A DNA stretch of 64,000 nt from Nevskia ramosa DSM 11499 (lineage in GTDB: Bacteria; Pseudomonadota; Gammaproteobacteria; Nevskiales; Nevskiaceae), in the NCBI RefSeq assembly GCF_000420645.1, contig NZ_ATVI01000001.1:56001-120000 (forward strand), written 5' to 3'. Below, one piece after another: positions 16,908-27,201 of the stretch; the first letter of the stretch is position 1; the number at the start of each line of letters is the position of its first letter. Below the pieces are notes generated by a model. It had not been told where the DNA came from. It made no database searches and saw nothing but the letters and a program-made list of their open reading frames with translations. A program made the position numbers and the translations under genes.

Positions 16908-17633
16908 TCAGCTCTTGGCGCCTGGGGCGAAACGCTTGGCCAGACGGCCGGCATAGATGCCCACTGCAGTGCCGATGCGGCCCGAGTAGCGGCCCATGTC
17001 GGTCGACAGCTTGTTGTAGGCCATGATCGCCGGGATGGCCGCAACCAGGCCGATGCCGGTGGCGAACAGCGCTTCGGCGATACCCGGAGCCACGGTCGCC
17101 AGCGAGGTGTCGCGGTTGGCGGCGATGCCGGTGAAGGTATTCATGATGCCCCACACGGTGCCGAACAGGCCCACGAACGGAGCGGCCGAGCCGACCGTCG
17201 CAAGGAACGGCAGACCCTTATTCAGGCGGCGGATCTCATTGGACATTTCCAGGCGCATCGCGTGCTCGATGCGATCACGCACTTCGTGCAGCGCTTCATG
17301 GCTGTGCTCGCCCGAGCCTTCGCGCCATTCGGCGTTGCCGGCTTCGACGACCGCTGCGAGCGGGTGCTGCTTGTCGTCCGAGTAATTGATCATGTCTTCC
17401 AGCGTGCCGGTCTCGAGCTTGTTCTCGAGGCGGCCGATGGCACCGTTGGCTTTGGCGACGGCAAAGAACTTCTCGATCATCACCGTCCAGCTCCAGACGG
17501 AGAAAAAGCCGAGCAACAGCAGGATGCCCTTGACGACAGGATCTGCCTGTCGCACGAGGCTCATGATCGAAAGGTCGGCCGGGTTGATGCTGCCGGCGGC
17601 TTCGGCCGCAATATTGATGAGACTGACTGCCAC
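16908..17633 (-). CDS. exbB: ExbB/TolQ/MotA-family proton channel protein
   Basis: A 241-residue protein with three membrane helices: an N-terminal helix (about 30-50, [22 protein letters not shown]) and two in the C-terminal MotA/TolQ/ExbB domain, with [25 protein letters not shown] and [25 protein letters not shown] place the start at the GTG at 17633 because GGAG lies 8 nt before it; the longer upstream ORF has no family similarity. First gene of exbB-exbD-tonB. The 244-nt region upstream is A/T-rich for this genome around 17744-17812, where the promoter should be. Confidence 0.92.
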   Translation of the reverse strand: MAVSLINIAAEAAGSINPADLSIMSLVRQADPVVKGILLLLGFFSVWSWTVMIEKFFAVAKANGAIGRLENKLETGTLEDMINYSDDKQHPLAAVVEAGNAEWREGSGEHSHEALHEVRDRIEHAMRLEMSNEIRRLNKGLPFLATVGSAAPFVGLFGTVWGIMNTFTGIAANRDTSLATVAPGIAEALFATGIGLVAAIPAIMAYNKLSTDMGRYSGRIGTAVGIYAGRLAKRFAPGAKS

Positions 17634-17877
17634 GTGAGGTACTCCGAAAGGTTGGATCTGTTGCGCCGAGGGTATGGCGAGGTGCTCGCAAGACTCGCAC
17701 CAAAGCTGCACGGCGGACTGAGGAAGGCCGAATACTACTGACCTGTTACGGCAATAAGCAAGGCAACGGAAGTTTCTTAAAACATTAATAAACGTATAGT
17801 TTTCGACAAATCCGGCGACACCGGACGGCGCTGCCGCGGCCATTGCGACATGGTGAAAACCAGACTGTGAGGAACAC

Positions 17878-19242
17878 TCAGCGCATCGTCACCAGCTCTT
17901 CCGAACTGGTGGGATGGATCGCCACAGTGTCATCGAAGTCGCGCTTCGTGGCGCCCATCCGCACCGCAACGGCAAAACCCTGGATCATTTCGTCCGCACC
18001 GATGCCGATCACGTGCACGCCGACGACTTTCTGCTCCGGCCCGACGCAGACCAGCTTCATCGCCGTCTCGTGCTTGTGCTCGAGGAGGCCGTAATACAGC
18101 GCCTTGAATCGCGTGTTGTAGATCTTGACCACATCGCCGTATTGCTTGCGCGCCGCGTCTTCGCTCAAACCCACCGTGCCGATCGGCGGATGACTGAAGA
18201 CGACGCTGGCGATGTTGGCGTAATCGAGCTTGCGCTCGCTTTGGCCATCGAACAGACGATCTGCCAGCCGACGACCGGCCGCAATCGCCACCGGAGTCAG
18301 TGGCACGCGGCCGGTGACATCGCCGACGGCGTGCACGCTTTCGCGGCTGCTGTTCTGCCAGTCGTCGACGACGATATGGCCGGCGTCATCGAGCTTGACG
18401 CCAGCTTCCGCCAGCCCAAGGCCTTCCGTATTGGCGCGGCGGCCGGTCGCCCAGATCAAGGTGTCGACGGCGATAGCCGTGCCGTCGTTGAGGCTTGCGC
18501 CCAAGCTCGAGCTAGAGCTGTCGTGTTGCCGTTCGAGTCGCTTCACCTCGCAGCCATACCGGATGCGCACGCCTTGCTGGATCAGTTCGGCACTCAAGGC
18601 CTCGGCAAGCATGGCGTCGAAACTGCTCAGCAAGCGCTGGCCGCGAACGATCAGCGTCACCTCGGCGCCGAGCGCGCGCAGCACACCACAGAGCTCGACG
18701 GCGATGTAGCCGGCGCCGACCACGGCGACCCGGTTCGGCATCGCCTGCAGCGCGAAGAAACCATCGGAATCGATGCCCAGTTCCGCGCCGGGAACCGTCG
18801 GCCGCTGCGGCTTGCCGCCGGTGGCGATCAACACGTGTCGCGCGGCGATCGCTTTCTCACCGCAAGCGACGCGGCCATCCGGCAACAGACGACCATAGCC
18901 CTCGACCAAGCTCACGCGATCGCGATCGAGCCCGTCCCGATAGATGCCATTCAGGCGCCGGATGTAAGCCTCGCGGCGTTCGACCAGCGCCGACCAGTCA
19001 TGGCTGTGCGCGGCAAGTTCGAAGCCGTAACCGGCCGCTTCGGCCAAGGTGCCGGCAATCTGCGCGGCATGCCACATCAGCTTTTTCGGCACGCAGCCGA
19101 CGTTGACGCAGGTGCCGCCCAAGCGCGCCGGCTCGATCAACACCACCTTGGCTCCGTACTGCGCTGCGCGCCGCGCCGTGGCGATGCCGCCGCTGCCGCC
19201 GCCAAGCACGGCGAGATCGAAAGTCTGGTCCTGCATGGTCAT
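17878..19242 (-). CDS. gor: glutathione-disulfide reductase
   Basis: A 454-residue FAD/NADPH disulfide oxidoreductase. The FAD motif GGGSGG is at 14-19, the redox pair C45/C50 is in [16 protein letters not shown], and the second Rossmann motif is in [17 protein letters not shown]. The dimerisation domain has [15 protein letters not shown] and the C-terminal catalytic [12 protein letters not shown]. This VPKK form of the active-site segment and the HPT.SEE.VT ending are glutathione-reductase-type rather than lipoamide or mercuric type. The ATG at 19242 has GAGG upstream; an ATG two codons on is also possible. It lies 58 nt after a thioredoxin-fold gene on the same strand, suggesting a small redox operon. 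Confidence 0.92.
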   Translation of the reverse strand: MTMQDQTFDLAVLGGGSGGIATARRAAQYGAKVVLIEPARLGGTCVNVGCVPKKLMWHAAQIAGTLAEAAGYGFELAAHSHDWSALVERREAYIRRLNGIYRDGLDRDRVSLVEGYGRLLPDGRVACGEKAIAARHVLIATGGKPQRPTVPGAELGIDSDGFFALQAMPNRVAVVGAGYIAVELCGVLRALGAEVTLIVRGQRLLSSFDAMLAEALSAELIQQGVRIRYGCEVKRLERQHDSSSSSLGASLNDGTAIAVDTLIWATGRRANTEGLGLAEAGVKLDDAGHIVVDDWQNSSRESVHAVGDVTGRVPLTPVAIAAGRRLADRLFDGQSERKLDYANIASVVFSHPPIGTVGLSEDAARKQYGDVVKIYNTRFKALYYGLLEHKHETAMKLVCVGPEQKVVGVHVIGIGADEMIQGFAVAVRMGATKRDFDDTVAIHPTSSEELVTMR

Positions 19243-19300
19243 CGTCGTTGCCTCGAAGTGGTGCGTGCAGCGCACCGGTTCAGCCAGCAGCCCGTGAGGC

Positions 19301-19861
19301 TCAGGCGCGTTTCCACTTGATGCCGCAGCCGACGCTGGGGATCTGATCCTCGCCAACCGCGCGTCCCGCCAGCAGTGCATCCAGTGCGGCACGCAGATCG
19401 ACGCCGGTCACCGGCTTGCCATTGCCCGGACGAGAGTCATCGAGTTGACCGCGATAAGCCAGTTTCATTGCGCCATCGAAGACAAAGAAATCCGGCGTGC
19501 AGGCCGCCTGGTAGGCGCGCGCCACCATCTGCGACTCGTCGTATAGATAAGGAAACGGAAAGTGCTCCCGCTTCGCCAGCGCAGCCATCTTGTCCGGCGC
19601 GTCGTCCGGGTAGTTCGCGACATCGTTGCTGCTGATCGCGATGAATGCCACACCCTGTGCGATGTAGTCACGCGCCAGCTTCAGCAGGCCGTCACGGATA
19701 TGGATCACGTAGGGGCAGTGATTGCAGATGAACATCACCACGGTCGCGCGGTCTGACTGCAGCTCGGCCAGCGACAGGCTGCGGCCGCTGACGGTATCCG
19801 GCAGGCTGAAAGCCGGCGCCAGCGTCGCCAGCGGCAGCATCGTCGACGGGGTCAGCGCCAT
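19301..19861 (-). CDS. thioredoxin-fold AhpC/TSA-type protein
   Basis: A 186-residue cytoplasmic thioredoxin-like protein. The CNHC motif (C46-x-x-C49) in [15 protein letters not shown] and the ending [11 protein letters not shown] define the conserved group usually annotated as thioredoxin family or alkyl hydroperoxide reductase-related proteins. No signal peptide is seen. The ATG at 19861 is preceded by a near-perfect AAGGAG at 7 nt, which decides against the longer ORF. Its position just upstream of gor suggests a role in peroxide or disulfide handling (inference). Confidence 0.85.
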   Translation of the reverse strand: MALTPSTMLPLATLAPAFSLPDTVSGRSLSLAELQSDRATVVMFICNHCPYVIHIRDGLLKLARDYIAQGVAFIAISSNDVANYPDDAPDKMAALAKREHFPFPYLYDESQMVARAYQAACTPDFFVFDGAMKLAYRGQLDDSRPGNGKPVTGVDLRAALDALLAGRAVGEDQIPSVGCGIKWKRA

Positions 19862-20005
19862 GTCATCTCCTTGCATCGAGGGGCGCGGCACACTCGTCGC
19901 GCAGTGCGCCGGATTGTAGCCTCGCCGTCGCGCAGCCGAGCTTGCGACAAGACTCGTCGCATTCGTTCTTATGCAGGGGTAACCACCTTGCATTACGCTA
20001 TCTGC

Positions 20006-20015
20006 TTATCCGCAT
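20006..20015. promoter_or_regulatory. TTATCCGCAT motif upstream of metK
   Basis: The same ten bases occur at 24254-24263 before ahcY. Here they lie 25-35 nt before the metK start. Sharing by two genes of the same pathway suggests an operator for a methyl-cycle regulator, for example an ArsR-type SahR. No regulator gene is in the window. Confidence 0.4.
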
Positions 20016-20040
20016 GACCCGATCACACGAGGAACCCGCA

Positions 20041-21267
20041 GTGACTCAAGCCACGAGCAGCTATCTCTTCACGTCCGAATCCGTCTCCGAAGGCCACCCG
20101 GACAAGCTCGCCGACCAGATTTCAGACGCTGTGCTCGACGCGATCCTCGCTCAGGACAAGCGCGCCCGCGTCGCCTGCGAAACCCTCGTCAAGACAGGCG
20201 TCGCGATCGTGGCCGGCGAAGTCACGACCTCGGCCTGGGTCGACCTCGAAGCGCTGGTCCGCAAGGTCATCATCGACGTCGGCTACAACTCTTCCGACGT
20301 CGGCTTCGACGGCGCCACCTGCGGCATCCTGAACATCATCGGCAAGCAGTCGCCAGACATCGCGATGGGCGTCGACGGCACCAAGAAGAAGGAAAAGGCG
20401 GCCGAGGATATCGGCGCCGGCGACCAGGGCCTGATGTTCGGCTACGCCTGCGACGAAACCAAGGAACTGATGCCGGCGCCGATCTACTACTCGCATCGCC
20501 TGGTCGAGCAGCAGTCGAAGATCCGCAAGGCCAAGAAGGGCGGCCTTGCCTGGCTGCGCCCGGACGCGAAGTCGCAGGTCACCCTGCGCTACGAGAACGG
20601 CGTTGCCGTCGGCGTCGACGCGGTCGTGCTGTCGACCCAGCACTCACCCGAAATCAAGCTGAAGGACCTGCGTGAAGCGGTCATGGAATCGATCATCAAG
20701 CCGGTGATTCCGGCCAAGTGGATCACCAAGGCGACCAAGTTCCACATCAACCCGACCGGCAACTTCGTGATCGGCGGCCCGGTCGGTGACTGCGGCCTGA
20801 CCGGCCGCAAGATCATCGTCGACAGCTACGGCGGCTGGGCCCGTCATGGTGGCGGCGCGTTCTCGGGCAAGGATCCGTCGAAGGTCGACCGTTCGGCCGC
20901 ATACGCCGCACGCTATGTCGCCAAGAACATCGTTGCCGCAGGTCTGGCCTCGCGCTGCGAAGTGCAGGTCAGCTACGCGATCGGTGTTGCCGAACCGACG
21001 TCAATCTTCGTGACCTCGTTCGGCACCGGTGCGGTCAGCGACGAAGCGCTCGAGAAGCTGGTCCGCAAGCACTTCGACCTGCGTCCGGGCGGCATCATCA
21101 AGATGCTCGACCTGATCCACCCGATGTATCAGGCCACCGCCGCCTACGGCCATTTCGGCCGCAAGCCGCAAGAAATGACGGTGAACGGCGAAACCTTTAC
21201 CGCGTTCTCGTGGGAGAAGACGGACAAGGCCGAACTGCTGAAGGATGCGGCGAAGAAGCTGAAGTAA
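20041..21267 (+). CDS. metK: S-adenosylmethionine synthetase
   Basis: A 408-residue enzyme making SAM from methionine and ATP. Landmarks are the N-terminal [16 protein letters not shown] (methionine/ATP loop), [12 protein letters not shown] (the GAGDQG ATP motif) and the [16 protein letters not shown] phosphate-binding region. The length is slightly above the usual 385-400. I chose the GTG at 20041, with GAGGA eight bases upstream; in-frame ATGs at 20014 and 19942 would add residues not typical of the family. A shared motif lies upstream and a strong terminator follows. Functionally it belongs with ahcY and metF further right, separated by the opposite-strand ppc. Confidence 0.96.
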   Translation: MTQATSSYLFTSESVSEGHPDKLADQISDAVLDAILAQDKRARVACETLVKTGVAIVAGEVTTSAWVDLEALVRKVIIDVGYNSSDVGFDGATCGILNIIGKQSPDIAMGVDGTKKKEKAAEDIGAGDQGLMFGYACDETKELMPAPIYYSHRLVEQQSKIRKAKKGGLAWLRPDAKSQVTLRYENGVAVGVDAVVLSTQHSPEIKLKDLREAVMESIIKPVIPAKWITKATKFHINPTGNFVIGGPVGDCGLTGRKIIVDSYGGWARHGGGAFSGKDPSKVDRSAAYAARYVAKNIVAAGLASRCEVQVSYAIGVAEPTSIFVTSFGTGAVSDEALEKLVRKHFDLRPGGIIKMLDLIHPMYQATAAYGHFGRKPQEMTVNGETFTAFSWEKTDKAELLKDAAKKLK

Positions 21268-21286
21268 GCGCTTCATCGCAGAAACG

Positions 21287-21316
21287 AAAAGGCCGCAGTG
21301 ATGCGGCCTTTTTTGT
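21287..21316 (+). terminator. intrinsic terminator after metK
   Basis: GGCCGCA (21291-21297) pairs with TGCGGCC (21302-21308), followed by TTTTTT. AAAA before the stem makes it partly bidirectional. Confidence 0.9.
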
Positions 21317-21392
21317 GGGTGTCGCGCGGACTCATCGCTCCAGTTCAGTTTTGCCGTCCATGGCGAGACTTGATCCTCCGTTACGCCCCCCG

Positions 21393-21449
21393 GCCCAGCA
21401 ATCCCTTGCCGGGCGTTCGCCATCTGCGGAGCCATGCTCCGCAGATGGC
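21393..21449 (-). terminator. tandem hairpins after ppc
   Basis: Directly after the ppc stop is a perfect 14-bp stem (21419-21432 with 21436-21449, loop CAT). A second 9-bp stem with one wobble (21393-21401 with 21406-21414) follows. Neither has a T-tract. They lie between convergent metK and ppc and probably stop or stabilise the ppc transcript. Confidence 0.55.
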
Positions 21450-24164
21450 TCACCCGGTATTCTGAAGCCCTTGCGCAACGCCGTTCACCGTCGCGACCAA
21501 GGCTCTCAGCAAGCTGTCATCGCTGCTGCCTGACGCGCGCCAGCGGGTCAGCAGATCAACCTGCAGGAAGCTGATCGGGTCGACATAGGGATTGCGGACG
21601 CGGATCGATTCGGCCAGCCGGGGCTCGTTGGCCAGCAGCGTTTCCTGGCCGCGCAGGCGCAGCACCCAATGGCGGGTGCGCTCGAACTCGGCGGTGATCA
21701 TCGGGAAGAAGGCTTCGTGCAGCGGGCCGGACAATTTCGAGAAGCGCTCGGCGATGTCGAGATCGCACTTGGCGAGGATCATGTCGGTGTCGTCGAGCAT
21801 CACGCGGAAGAACGCCCAATCGCGTGACATCTCGAACAACCGCGCTTCGCCGAGTTCGGCCGCAACCTGTTCGAGACCGCTGCCGAGGCCGTACCAGGCG
21901 GTCAGGCCGGAGCGGCATTGGGTCCAGGCGAACACCCAGGGAATGGCGCGCAGGCTTTCGACGCCGACCATGGTGCCGCGCCGGCTTGGGCGGCTGCCGA
22001 GGGTCATCTTTTCGATGATGTCGATCGGCGTCGCGGTGCGGAAATAGTCGACGAAATCCGGCGCATCGACGAAGCCGCGATAAGCCGTGCGGCTGTGATT
22101 CGAGATCGCGGTCATCGCCTCGCGCCAGGCGCCTTCGCGAGCTTCCGGAATGCGCGGGCGCAAGCTCGCCCGCAAGGTGGCGCCAACCATCTGTTCGAGG
22201 CTGCGCAAGGCCAGCGCGCGAATGCCGTACTTGCGGTGGATGACTTCCCCTTGCTCGGTCACCCGCAGTGATCCGGCCACCGAGCCGCGCGGGCTGGACA
22301 TCAGCGCGGTGACGATCTTGCCGCCGCCACGGCTGGCCGAGCCACCGCGGCCGTGGAAGAACTTGAGCTTGATGCCGAACGCCTGCGCAGCTTCGAGCAG
22401 TTCGACCTGAGCGCGCTGCAAGCCCCATCGCGAAGCAACCGTGCCGCCGTCCTTGCCGCTGTCCGAGTAGCCGAGCATCACCGCCTGGCGATCGCCGCGG
22501 GCAGCGAGATGTTCGCGATAGACCGGGTCGGCGAACAGCGCGCGCAAGGTGTCTGGGCCGGCACGCAGATCGTCGACGGTTTCGAACAGCGGCGCGATGT
22601 CCAGCGGCACCTGGCCGCGCTCATCGACCAGCCCGCCGTGGCGCGCCAGCGCCAGCACCGCGAGCACGTCTGCGGCCCGCTGCGCCATGCTGATGATGTA
22701 CAGGCCGATGGCCTCGGCGCCGTAGCGCTTGATCGACTCGGCAAGCGTGGCGAACACCGCCGTACAGCGAACGGCGGTCGCGTCATCAGATGCGGCGAAG
22801 GTGGCGCTGGCACCAGCATAGGGACGCAGGCTTTCGGTCTGCGCGTCGCCCGCAAGGTCCGCCCATTCCGGATTGCCGATCAGCGCATCGATGGCTTTGG
22901 CATGGACCCGCGAATCCTGGCGGCAATCAAGCCGCGCCAGATGAAAGCCGAAAGTCCGCACTCGCCAGAGCAAGCGGCGCACCGCGTACCAGCCGGCGTT
23001 CAGGCCCTTGCCGGCGAGCAGACTTTCGGCGACCAGTTCGATATCGGCCCGGAAGGCTTCGGCGTTCTCGTAGCCGCCGTCTTCATCGTGGGCTGTGGCG
23101 CGCAGACGCGCGCGGATCAAGGTCAGGAACAGGCGATACGGCATGTCGCCATGGCGTGGCTTCAAGGCGGCGCCGGCTTCCGGCAGCAGCGTCTTGTAAG
23201 CGGCAATGCGGCGCAGCAGTTCGCCGGCGACATCGACGCGGTCCGCGGTCTGGCTCAAGGAGTCGGACAGTTCGCCGACCTCGGCCGCATAGCGTTCGAG
23301 AATCCGCGCGCGCTGGCTTTTCAGCGTGTCGGCAATGGTGTCGGCGCCGACATTCGGGTTGCCGTCCATATCACCGCCGACCCAGGAGCCGAAGCGCAAC
23401 AGACGCGGCATCTCGACTTCAGTGCCGTAAACGGTGCGGATCGCATCCTCGAAGGCTTCGTAGAACGCCGGCACGATGTTGTAGATCGCGCCGCTCAGAT
23501 AGAAGCCGACGTGGTCGCATTCGTCCTGCACGGTGGGCCGCGCCGCGGCGGTTTCGCGGGTCTGCCAGCTGGCGGTCAGCGCCACCCGCAGGCGGCCCCA
23601 GTCGGCGGCGCGCTCCGGGCCGGTGAGGCTGGGATCGAATTCGTTGACCAGGCAGCGGACGATCTGCTGCTCCTTCTCCAGGATCGAACCGCGCACCGCT
23701 TCGGTCGGATGGGCGGTGAATACCGGTTCGACATCGAGCCGGCCGAGCCACAGCAGCAGTTCGCGGGCGCTGACGCCGGCCGCTTTCAGGGTGTGCAGCG
23801 CGTCGAGCAGGCTGTCCGGCTGGGCGGCGGCGCCGGCCCGTTCGTAATCGCGGCGACGGCGGATGCGATGCACACGCTCGGCAATGTTGACGCCCTGGAA
23901 GTAGGTCGAGAACGCCCGCGTCAGCCATTCGGCCTGGACCACCGGCAGATCGGAAAGCAGCGCTGACAATTCCTGCGAGGTGGCGGTGCCTTCGCGGCGA
24001 CGGATGGCCGTGGTGCGCACCGTTTCGACGCCGTCGAGAAACGCCGCGCCGTGCTGCTCGGCAAGCATTTCACCAACCGTCGCACCGATGCGGCGCACGT
24101 TCTCGCGCAGCGGGGCATCAGCGGCATTGCGGGCGTTACGGGTGTCGCTGGTCGAGTTATCCAT
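21450..24164 (-). CDS. ppc: phosphoenolpyruvate carboxylase
   Basis: A 904-residue anaplerotic enzyme converting PEP and bicarbonate to oxaloacetate. The catalytic histidine H152 is in [13 protein letters not shown]. The second active-site block is [14 protein letters not shown], preceded by [13 protein letters not shown]. The C-terminus ends in QNTG, the conserved tail that contributes to the aspartate inhibitor site. Length is normal. The start ATG at 24164 gives MDNSTSDTR. It is transcribed leftward, divergent from ahcY (230 nt between starts) and convergent with metK. Confidence 0.97.
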   Translation of the reverse strand: MDNSTSDTRNARNAADAPLRENVRRIGATVGEMLAEQHGAAFLDGVETVRTTAIRRREGTATSQELSALLSDLPVVQAEWLTRAFSTYFQGVNIAERVHRIRRRRDYERAGAAAQPDSLLDALHTLKAAGVSARELLLWLGRLDVEPVFTAHPTEAVRGSILEKEQQIVRCLVNEFDPSLTGPERAADWGRLRVALTASWQTRETAAARPTVQDECDHVGFYLSGAIYNIVPAFYEAFEDAIRTVYGTEVEMPRLLRFGSWVGGDMDGNPNVGADTIADTLKSQRARILERYAAEVGELSDSLSQTADRVDVAGELLRRIAAYKTLLPEAGAALKPRHGDMPYRLFLTLIRARLRATAHDEDGGYENAEAFRADIELVAESLLAGKGLNAGWYAVRRLLWRVRTFGFHLARLDCRQDSRVHAKAIDALIGNPEWADLAGDAQTESLRPYAGASATFAASDDATAVRCTAVFATLAESIKRYGAEAIGLYIISMAQRAADVLAVLALARHGGLVDERGQVPLDIAPLFETVDDLRAGPDTLRALFADPVYREHLAARGDRQAVMLGYSDSGKDGGTVASRWGLQRAQVELLEAAQAFGIKLKFFHGRGGSASRGGGKIVTALMSSPRGSVAGSLRVTEQGEVIHRKYGIRALALRSLEQMVGATLRASLRPRIPEAREGAWREAMTAISNHSRTAYRGFVDAPDFVDYFRTATPIDIIEKMTLGSRPSRRGTMVGVESLRAIPWVFAWTQCRSGLTAWYGLGSGLEQVAAELGEARLFEMSRDWAFFRVMLDDTDMILAKCDLDIAERFSKLSGPLHEAFFPMITAEFERTRHWVLRLRGQETLLANEPRLAESIRVRNPYVDPISFLQVDLLTRWRASGSSDDSLLRALVATVNGVAQGLQNTG

Positions 24165-24253
24165 GGTCCTTGGTACGCAAAGCCGATGCCGAGTTCGCCA
24201 TGAAACGGCTGGCCCGGGCCGCCGGTCGAACCGTCCGGCTCCTGTCTATCCTT

Positions 24254-24263
24254 TTATCCGCAT
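24254..24263. promoter_or_regulatory. TTATCCGCAT motif upstream of ahcY
   Basis: Second copy of the motif found before metK. It lies just upstream of a TACAAT hexamer (24271-24276) that fits a -10 box for a transcript beginning right before the SAH riboswitch, a position suited to a repressor. Confidence 0.42.
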
Positions 24264-24288
24264 AGGCGAATACAATGCCTGCCACGAC

Positions 24289-24363
24289 TCCCGAGGGGCG
24301 CTGCGACCGTCGCCACGCGATGACGGCCAGGCTCGGGGGCAGGCTTTCAGCAACGGCGCCCGT
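24289..24363 (+). ncRNA. SAH riboswitch
   Basis: The leader of ahcY matches the S-adenosylhomocysteine riboswitch. P1 is CCCGAG (24290-24295) with CTCGGG (24332-24337). The conserved GGCGCTGCGACC core follows P1. P2 is CCGTC/GACGG (24307-24311, 24322-24326). The CCAGGCTCGG strand is present, and CAACGGCGCCC (24351-24361) can form the pseudoknot with GGGGCGC at 24296-24302. The class turns on downstream expression when SAH accumulates, which fits ahcY, the SAH-degrading enzyme. The ahcY ribosome site lies 20 nt after it. Confidence 0.93.
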
Positions 24364-24394
24364 TCCAATCGATTTCTACACTGGAGCGATGCTC

Positions 24395-25840
24395 ATGAAT
24401 GCTGTCCTGAAACCCGTTGTCCCGTTCACCGATTTCAAGGTCCGCGACATCTCGCTGGCCGAATTCGGCCGCAAGCGCATCCGCATGGCCGAAGAAGAAA
24501 TGCCCGGCCTGATGTCGATCCGCGCCAAGTACGCGCCGCTGCAGCCGCTGAAGGGCGTGCGTCTGACCGGCTCCCTGCACATGACCAAGGAAACGGCCGT
24601 GCTGCTGGAAACCCTCGGCCACCTCGGCGCTTCGGTGCGCTGGGCCAGCTGCAACATCTTTTCGACCTCGGACGACTCCGCCGCTGCAGTCGCCGCCGCC
24701 GGCACGCCGGTGTTCGCCTGGAAGGGTGAAACGCTGGAGGAATACTGGGATCTGGCGCTGGATTCGATCACCCACACCCTGCCCGACGGCACACTGACCG
24801 GCCCCGAGCTGGTGGTCGACGACGGCGGCGACGTGACCCTGCTGATCCACAAGGGCTACGAGTTGGAAAACGGTTCGGACTGGGTCAACACGCCGTCCGA
24901 CAACCATGAGATCAAGGTCATCAAGGACCTGCTCAAGAAGGTCGCGGTCGAACGTCCCGGCTTCTGGACGCGCGTGGTCAAGGACTGGCGCGGCGTTTCG
25001 GAAGAGACCACCACCGGCGTGCACCGCCTGTACCAGATGGTCGAGGCCGGCAAGCTGCTGGTGCCGGCGATCAACGTCAATGACTCGGTCACCAAATCGA
25101 AGTTCGACAATCTCTACGGTTGCCGCGAATCGCTGGCCGACGGCATCAAGCGCGCCACCGATCTGATGATCGCCGGCAAGGTCGCCGTGGTCTGCGGCTA
25201 CGGTGACGTCGGCAAGGGCTCGGCGCACAGCCTGCGTGGCCTCGGCGCGCGCGTGATCGTCACCGAGATCGACCCCATCAACGCGCTGCAAGCGGCGATG
25301 GAAGGCTTCCAGGTCGATACCGTCGAAGACACGCTGGGCCTGGCGGACATCTACGTCACCACCACCGGCAACAAGGACATCATCACCCTCGAGCACATGA
25401 AGGCGATGAAGCACAACGCGCTGGTCTGCAACATCGGCCACTTCGACAACGAAATCCAGATGGATCGTCTGAACGCCGCCGATGGTGTCGTGAAGATGAA
25501 CATCAAGCCGCAGGTCGATCACTACACCTTCCCGGGTGGCAAGAGCATTTACATTCTTGCCGAAGGCCGCCTGGTGAACCTCGGTTGCGCCAATGGCCAT
25601 CCGGCGTTCGTGATGAGCAACTCGTTCTCCAACCAGACGCTCGCGCAGATCGATCTCTGGAAGAACAAGGACAGCTACGAGAAGACCGTTTATCGCCTGC
25701 CGAAGAAGCTGGACGAAGAAGTGGCGGCGCTGCATCTGGAGCAGATCGGCGTGAAGCTGACCAAGCTCACCGCTGCGCAGGCCGAATACCTCGGCGTGCC
25801 GGTGGAAGGTCCGTACAAGCCGGATCACTACCGCTACTGA
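24395..25840 (+). CDS. ahcY: adenosylhomocysteinase (SAH hydrolase)
   Basis: A 481-residue NAD-dependent enzyme splitting S-adenosylhomocysteine into homocysteine and adenosine, relieving inhibition of methyltransferases. Landmarks are [23 protein letters not shown] in the substrate domain (given in parts), [20 protein letters not shown] with the catalytic Lys, the NAD motif [17 protein letters not shown], and the C-terminal PDHYRY. The ATG at 24395 is used because GGAG lies 8 nt upstream; the ATG at 24389 is too close. Upstream ORF extension runs through the riboswitch and is not coding. It leads an apparent ahcY-GNAT-metF operon. Confidence 0.97.
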   Translation: MNAVLKPVVPFTDFKVRDISLAEFGRKRIRMAEEEMPGLMSIRAKYAPLQPLKGVRLTGSLHMTKETAVLLETLGHLGASVRWASCNIFSTSDDSAAAVAAAGTPVFAWKGETLEEYWDLALDSITHTLPDGTLTGPELVVDDGGDVTLLIHKGYELENGSDWVNTPSDNHEIKVIKDLLKKVAVERPGFWTRVVKDWRGVSEETTTGVHRLYQMVEAGKLLVPAINVNDSVTKSKFDNLYGCRESLADGIKRATDLMIAGKVAVVCGYGDVGKGSAHSLRGLGARVIVTEIDPINALQAAMEGFQVDTVEDTLGLADIYVTTTGNKDIITLEHMKAMKHNALVCNIGHFDNEIQMDRLNAADGVVKMNIKPQVDHYTFPGGKSIYILAEGRLVNLGCANGHPAFVMSNSFSNQTLAQIDLWKNKDSYEKTVYRLPKKLDEEVAALHLEQIGVKLTKLTAAQAEYLGVPVEGPYKPDHYRY

Positions 25841-25847
25841 GGCTGGC

Positions 25848-26273
25848 GTGACGGGCGCCTGGTCGATCACGGCAGTCGCGGATCAAGACACCGATACCGC
25901 GGCTGCCATCCTTGAACTGCTGAGGGACTACAACAAGCAGTTCATCGGCCGTGCGCCATTCGGCCCTTTTCAACTGGCTGCACGCGATCCAGCAGGCTGC
26001 CTCATCGGCGGTCTGCTGGGCGAGTGGCGCAGCTACTGGCTGCACGTGGATATTCTCGTGATCGCCGAGCCTTATCGCCGTACCGGCCTGGGCTCGGCGC
26101 TGATGGCCGAGGCTGAACGGGCGACACGCGAGAAGAAGTACCGCGGCATCTTTCTCGATACCTTCGAGTTCCAGGCGCCGCGTTTCTACGAGAAGCTGGG
26201 CTACACCCGCTTCGGCTGCATCCAGAACTACAGCGACGGCCATGACCGTCACTTTTACGAGAAACGCCTGTGA
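25848..26273 (+). CDS. GNAT-family N-acetyltransferase
   Basis: A 141-residue acetyltransferase. The acetyl-CoA motif is at about 75-90 (AEPYRRTGLGSALMAEAE, matching R/Q-x-x-G-x-G/A). The C-terminal GIFLDTFEFQAPRFYEKLGYTRFG is the usual beta-strand-helix of small-molecule or protein acetyltransferases. The substrate is not evident. It begins with GTG at 25848, 8 nt after ahcY, with GAGG upstream, and its stop overlaps the metF start (GTGA). This placement between ahcY and metF is unusual and suggests co-expression with the methyl cycle. Confidence 0.85.
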   Translation: MTGAWSITAVADQDTDTAAAILELLRDYNKQFIGRAPFGPFQLAARDPAGCLIGGLLGEWRSYWLHVDILVIAEPYRRTGLGSALMAEAERATREKKYRGIFLDTFEFQAPRFYEKLGYTRFGCIQNYSDGHDRHFYEKRL

Positions 26274-27130
26274 GCGCCGTCGCACCGCAGTTTTCGTTTG
26301 AACTGTTTCCCCCGCGCACGCCCGAAGGCGTCGCGAAATTACCGAACATCGCCGCTCAGCTTGCGGCGGTGCAGCCGAAGTATTTCTCGGTGACCTACGG
26401 CGCCGGCGGCTCCGATCAGGACGGCACCTACGACACCGTGGTCAAGGTGGTCGAGAAGACCGGCATCGAAGCGGCGCCGCATCTGACTTGCGTCGGCTCC
26501 TCGCGCGCGAAAATCGCCAGCCTGCTTGATCGTTACAAGGCGGCGGGCGTGAAGCGCATCGTCGCCTTGCGTGGCGACTTGCCGGCCACCGCCATCGGCA
26601 CCGGCGCACCGGGCGATTTCCGCTACGCAAACGAGCTGGTGTCGTTCGTCCAGGAAACCCATGGCGACACCTTCCAGCTGGAAGTCGCCGCCTATCCGGA
26701 AATGCACCCGCAGGCACTGAACCCGACGGCCGATTTCGACGCCTTCCGGCGCAAGGTCGACGCGGGCGCCCACGCCGCGATCACCCAGTATTTCTATGTC
26801 GCCGATGCCTACTTCGATTTTCTCGAACGCTGCGCCAAGGCCAACATCACGATTCCGGTGATCGCCGGCATCATGCCGATCACCAACCACGCCCAGCTGA
26901 GCCGCTTCTCGGCTGCCTGCGGTGCCGATATCCCGCGCTATGTTCGTCTGCGTCTCGAGCAGTTGCAGGACGACAAACCGGCGCTGCTCGACTTCGGGTT
27001 GGATGTCGTCACCCGGGTCTGCGAAGCGGTGCTGAACGGCGGTGCGCCGGGCATCCACTTCTACACCTTGAATCAGGCCGACCCGACCTTGCGGCTCTGG
27101 AAGAACCTCGGGCTGCCAGTCCCGCACTGA
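26270..27130 (+). CDS. metF: methylenetetrahydrofolate reductase
   Basis: A 286-residue FAD enzyme reducing 5,10-methylene-THF to 5-methyl-THF, the methyl donor for methionine synthesis. Motifs: FELFPPRTPEG (catalytic Glu), SVTYGAGGSDQDGTY, LTCVGSSRAKI, the RGDLP flavin-site region, and FYVADAYFDFLERC and IPVIAGIMPITN. The start is GTG at 26270, overlapping the GNAT stop, so it is translationally coupled. The family length matches E. coli MetF. No metE or metH is in the window. Confidence 0.96.
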   Translation: MSAVAPQFSFELFPPRTPEGVAKLPNIAAQLAAVQPKYFSVTYGAGGSDQDGTYDTVVKVVEKTGIEAAPHLTCVGSSRAKIASLLDRYKAAGVKRIVALRGDLPATAIGTGAPGDFRYANELVSFVQETHGDTFQLEVAAYPEMHPQALNPTADFDAFRRKVDAGAHAAITQYFYVADAYFDFLERCAKANITIPVIAGIMPITNHAQLSRFSAACGADIPRYVRLRLEQLQDDKPALLDFGLDVVTRVCEAVLNGGAPGIHFYTLNQADPTLRLWKNLGLPVPH

Positions 27131-27201
27131 GCAGTCCGCAGCCGCGTTGCGAGACAGTACGCAATGACAGCCGCACAGCCCGGCCGTAAGCTGCGCGGCG
27201 C

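Noticed and set aside
22353..23966. 537-aa plus-strand ORF opposite ppc
   Set aside because: Antisense shadow; ppc motifs are complete on the minus strand.
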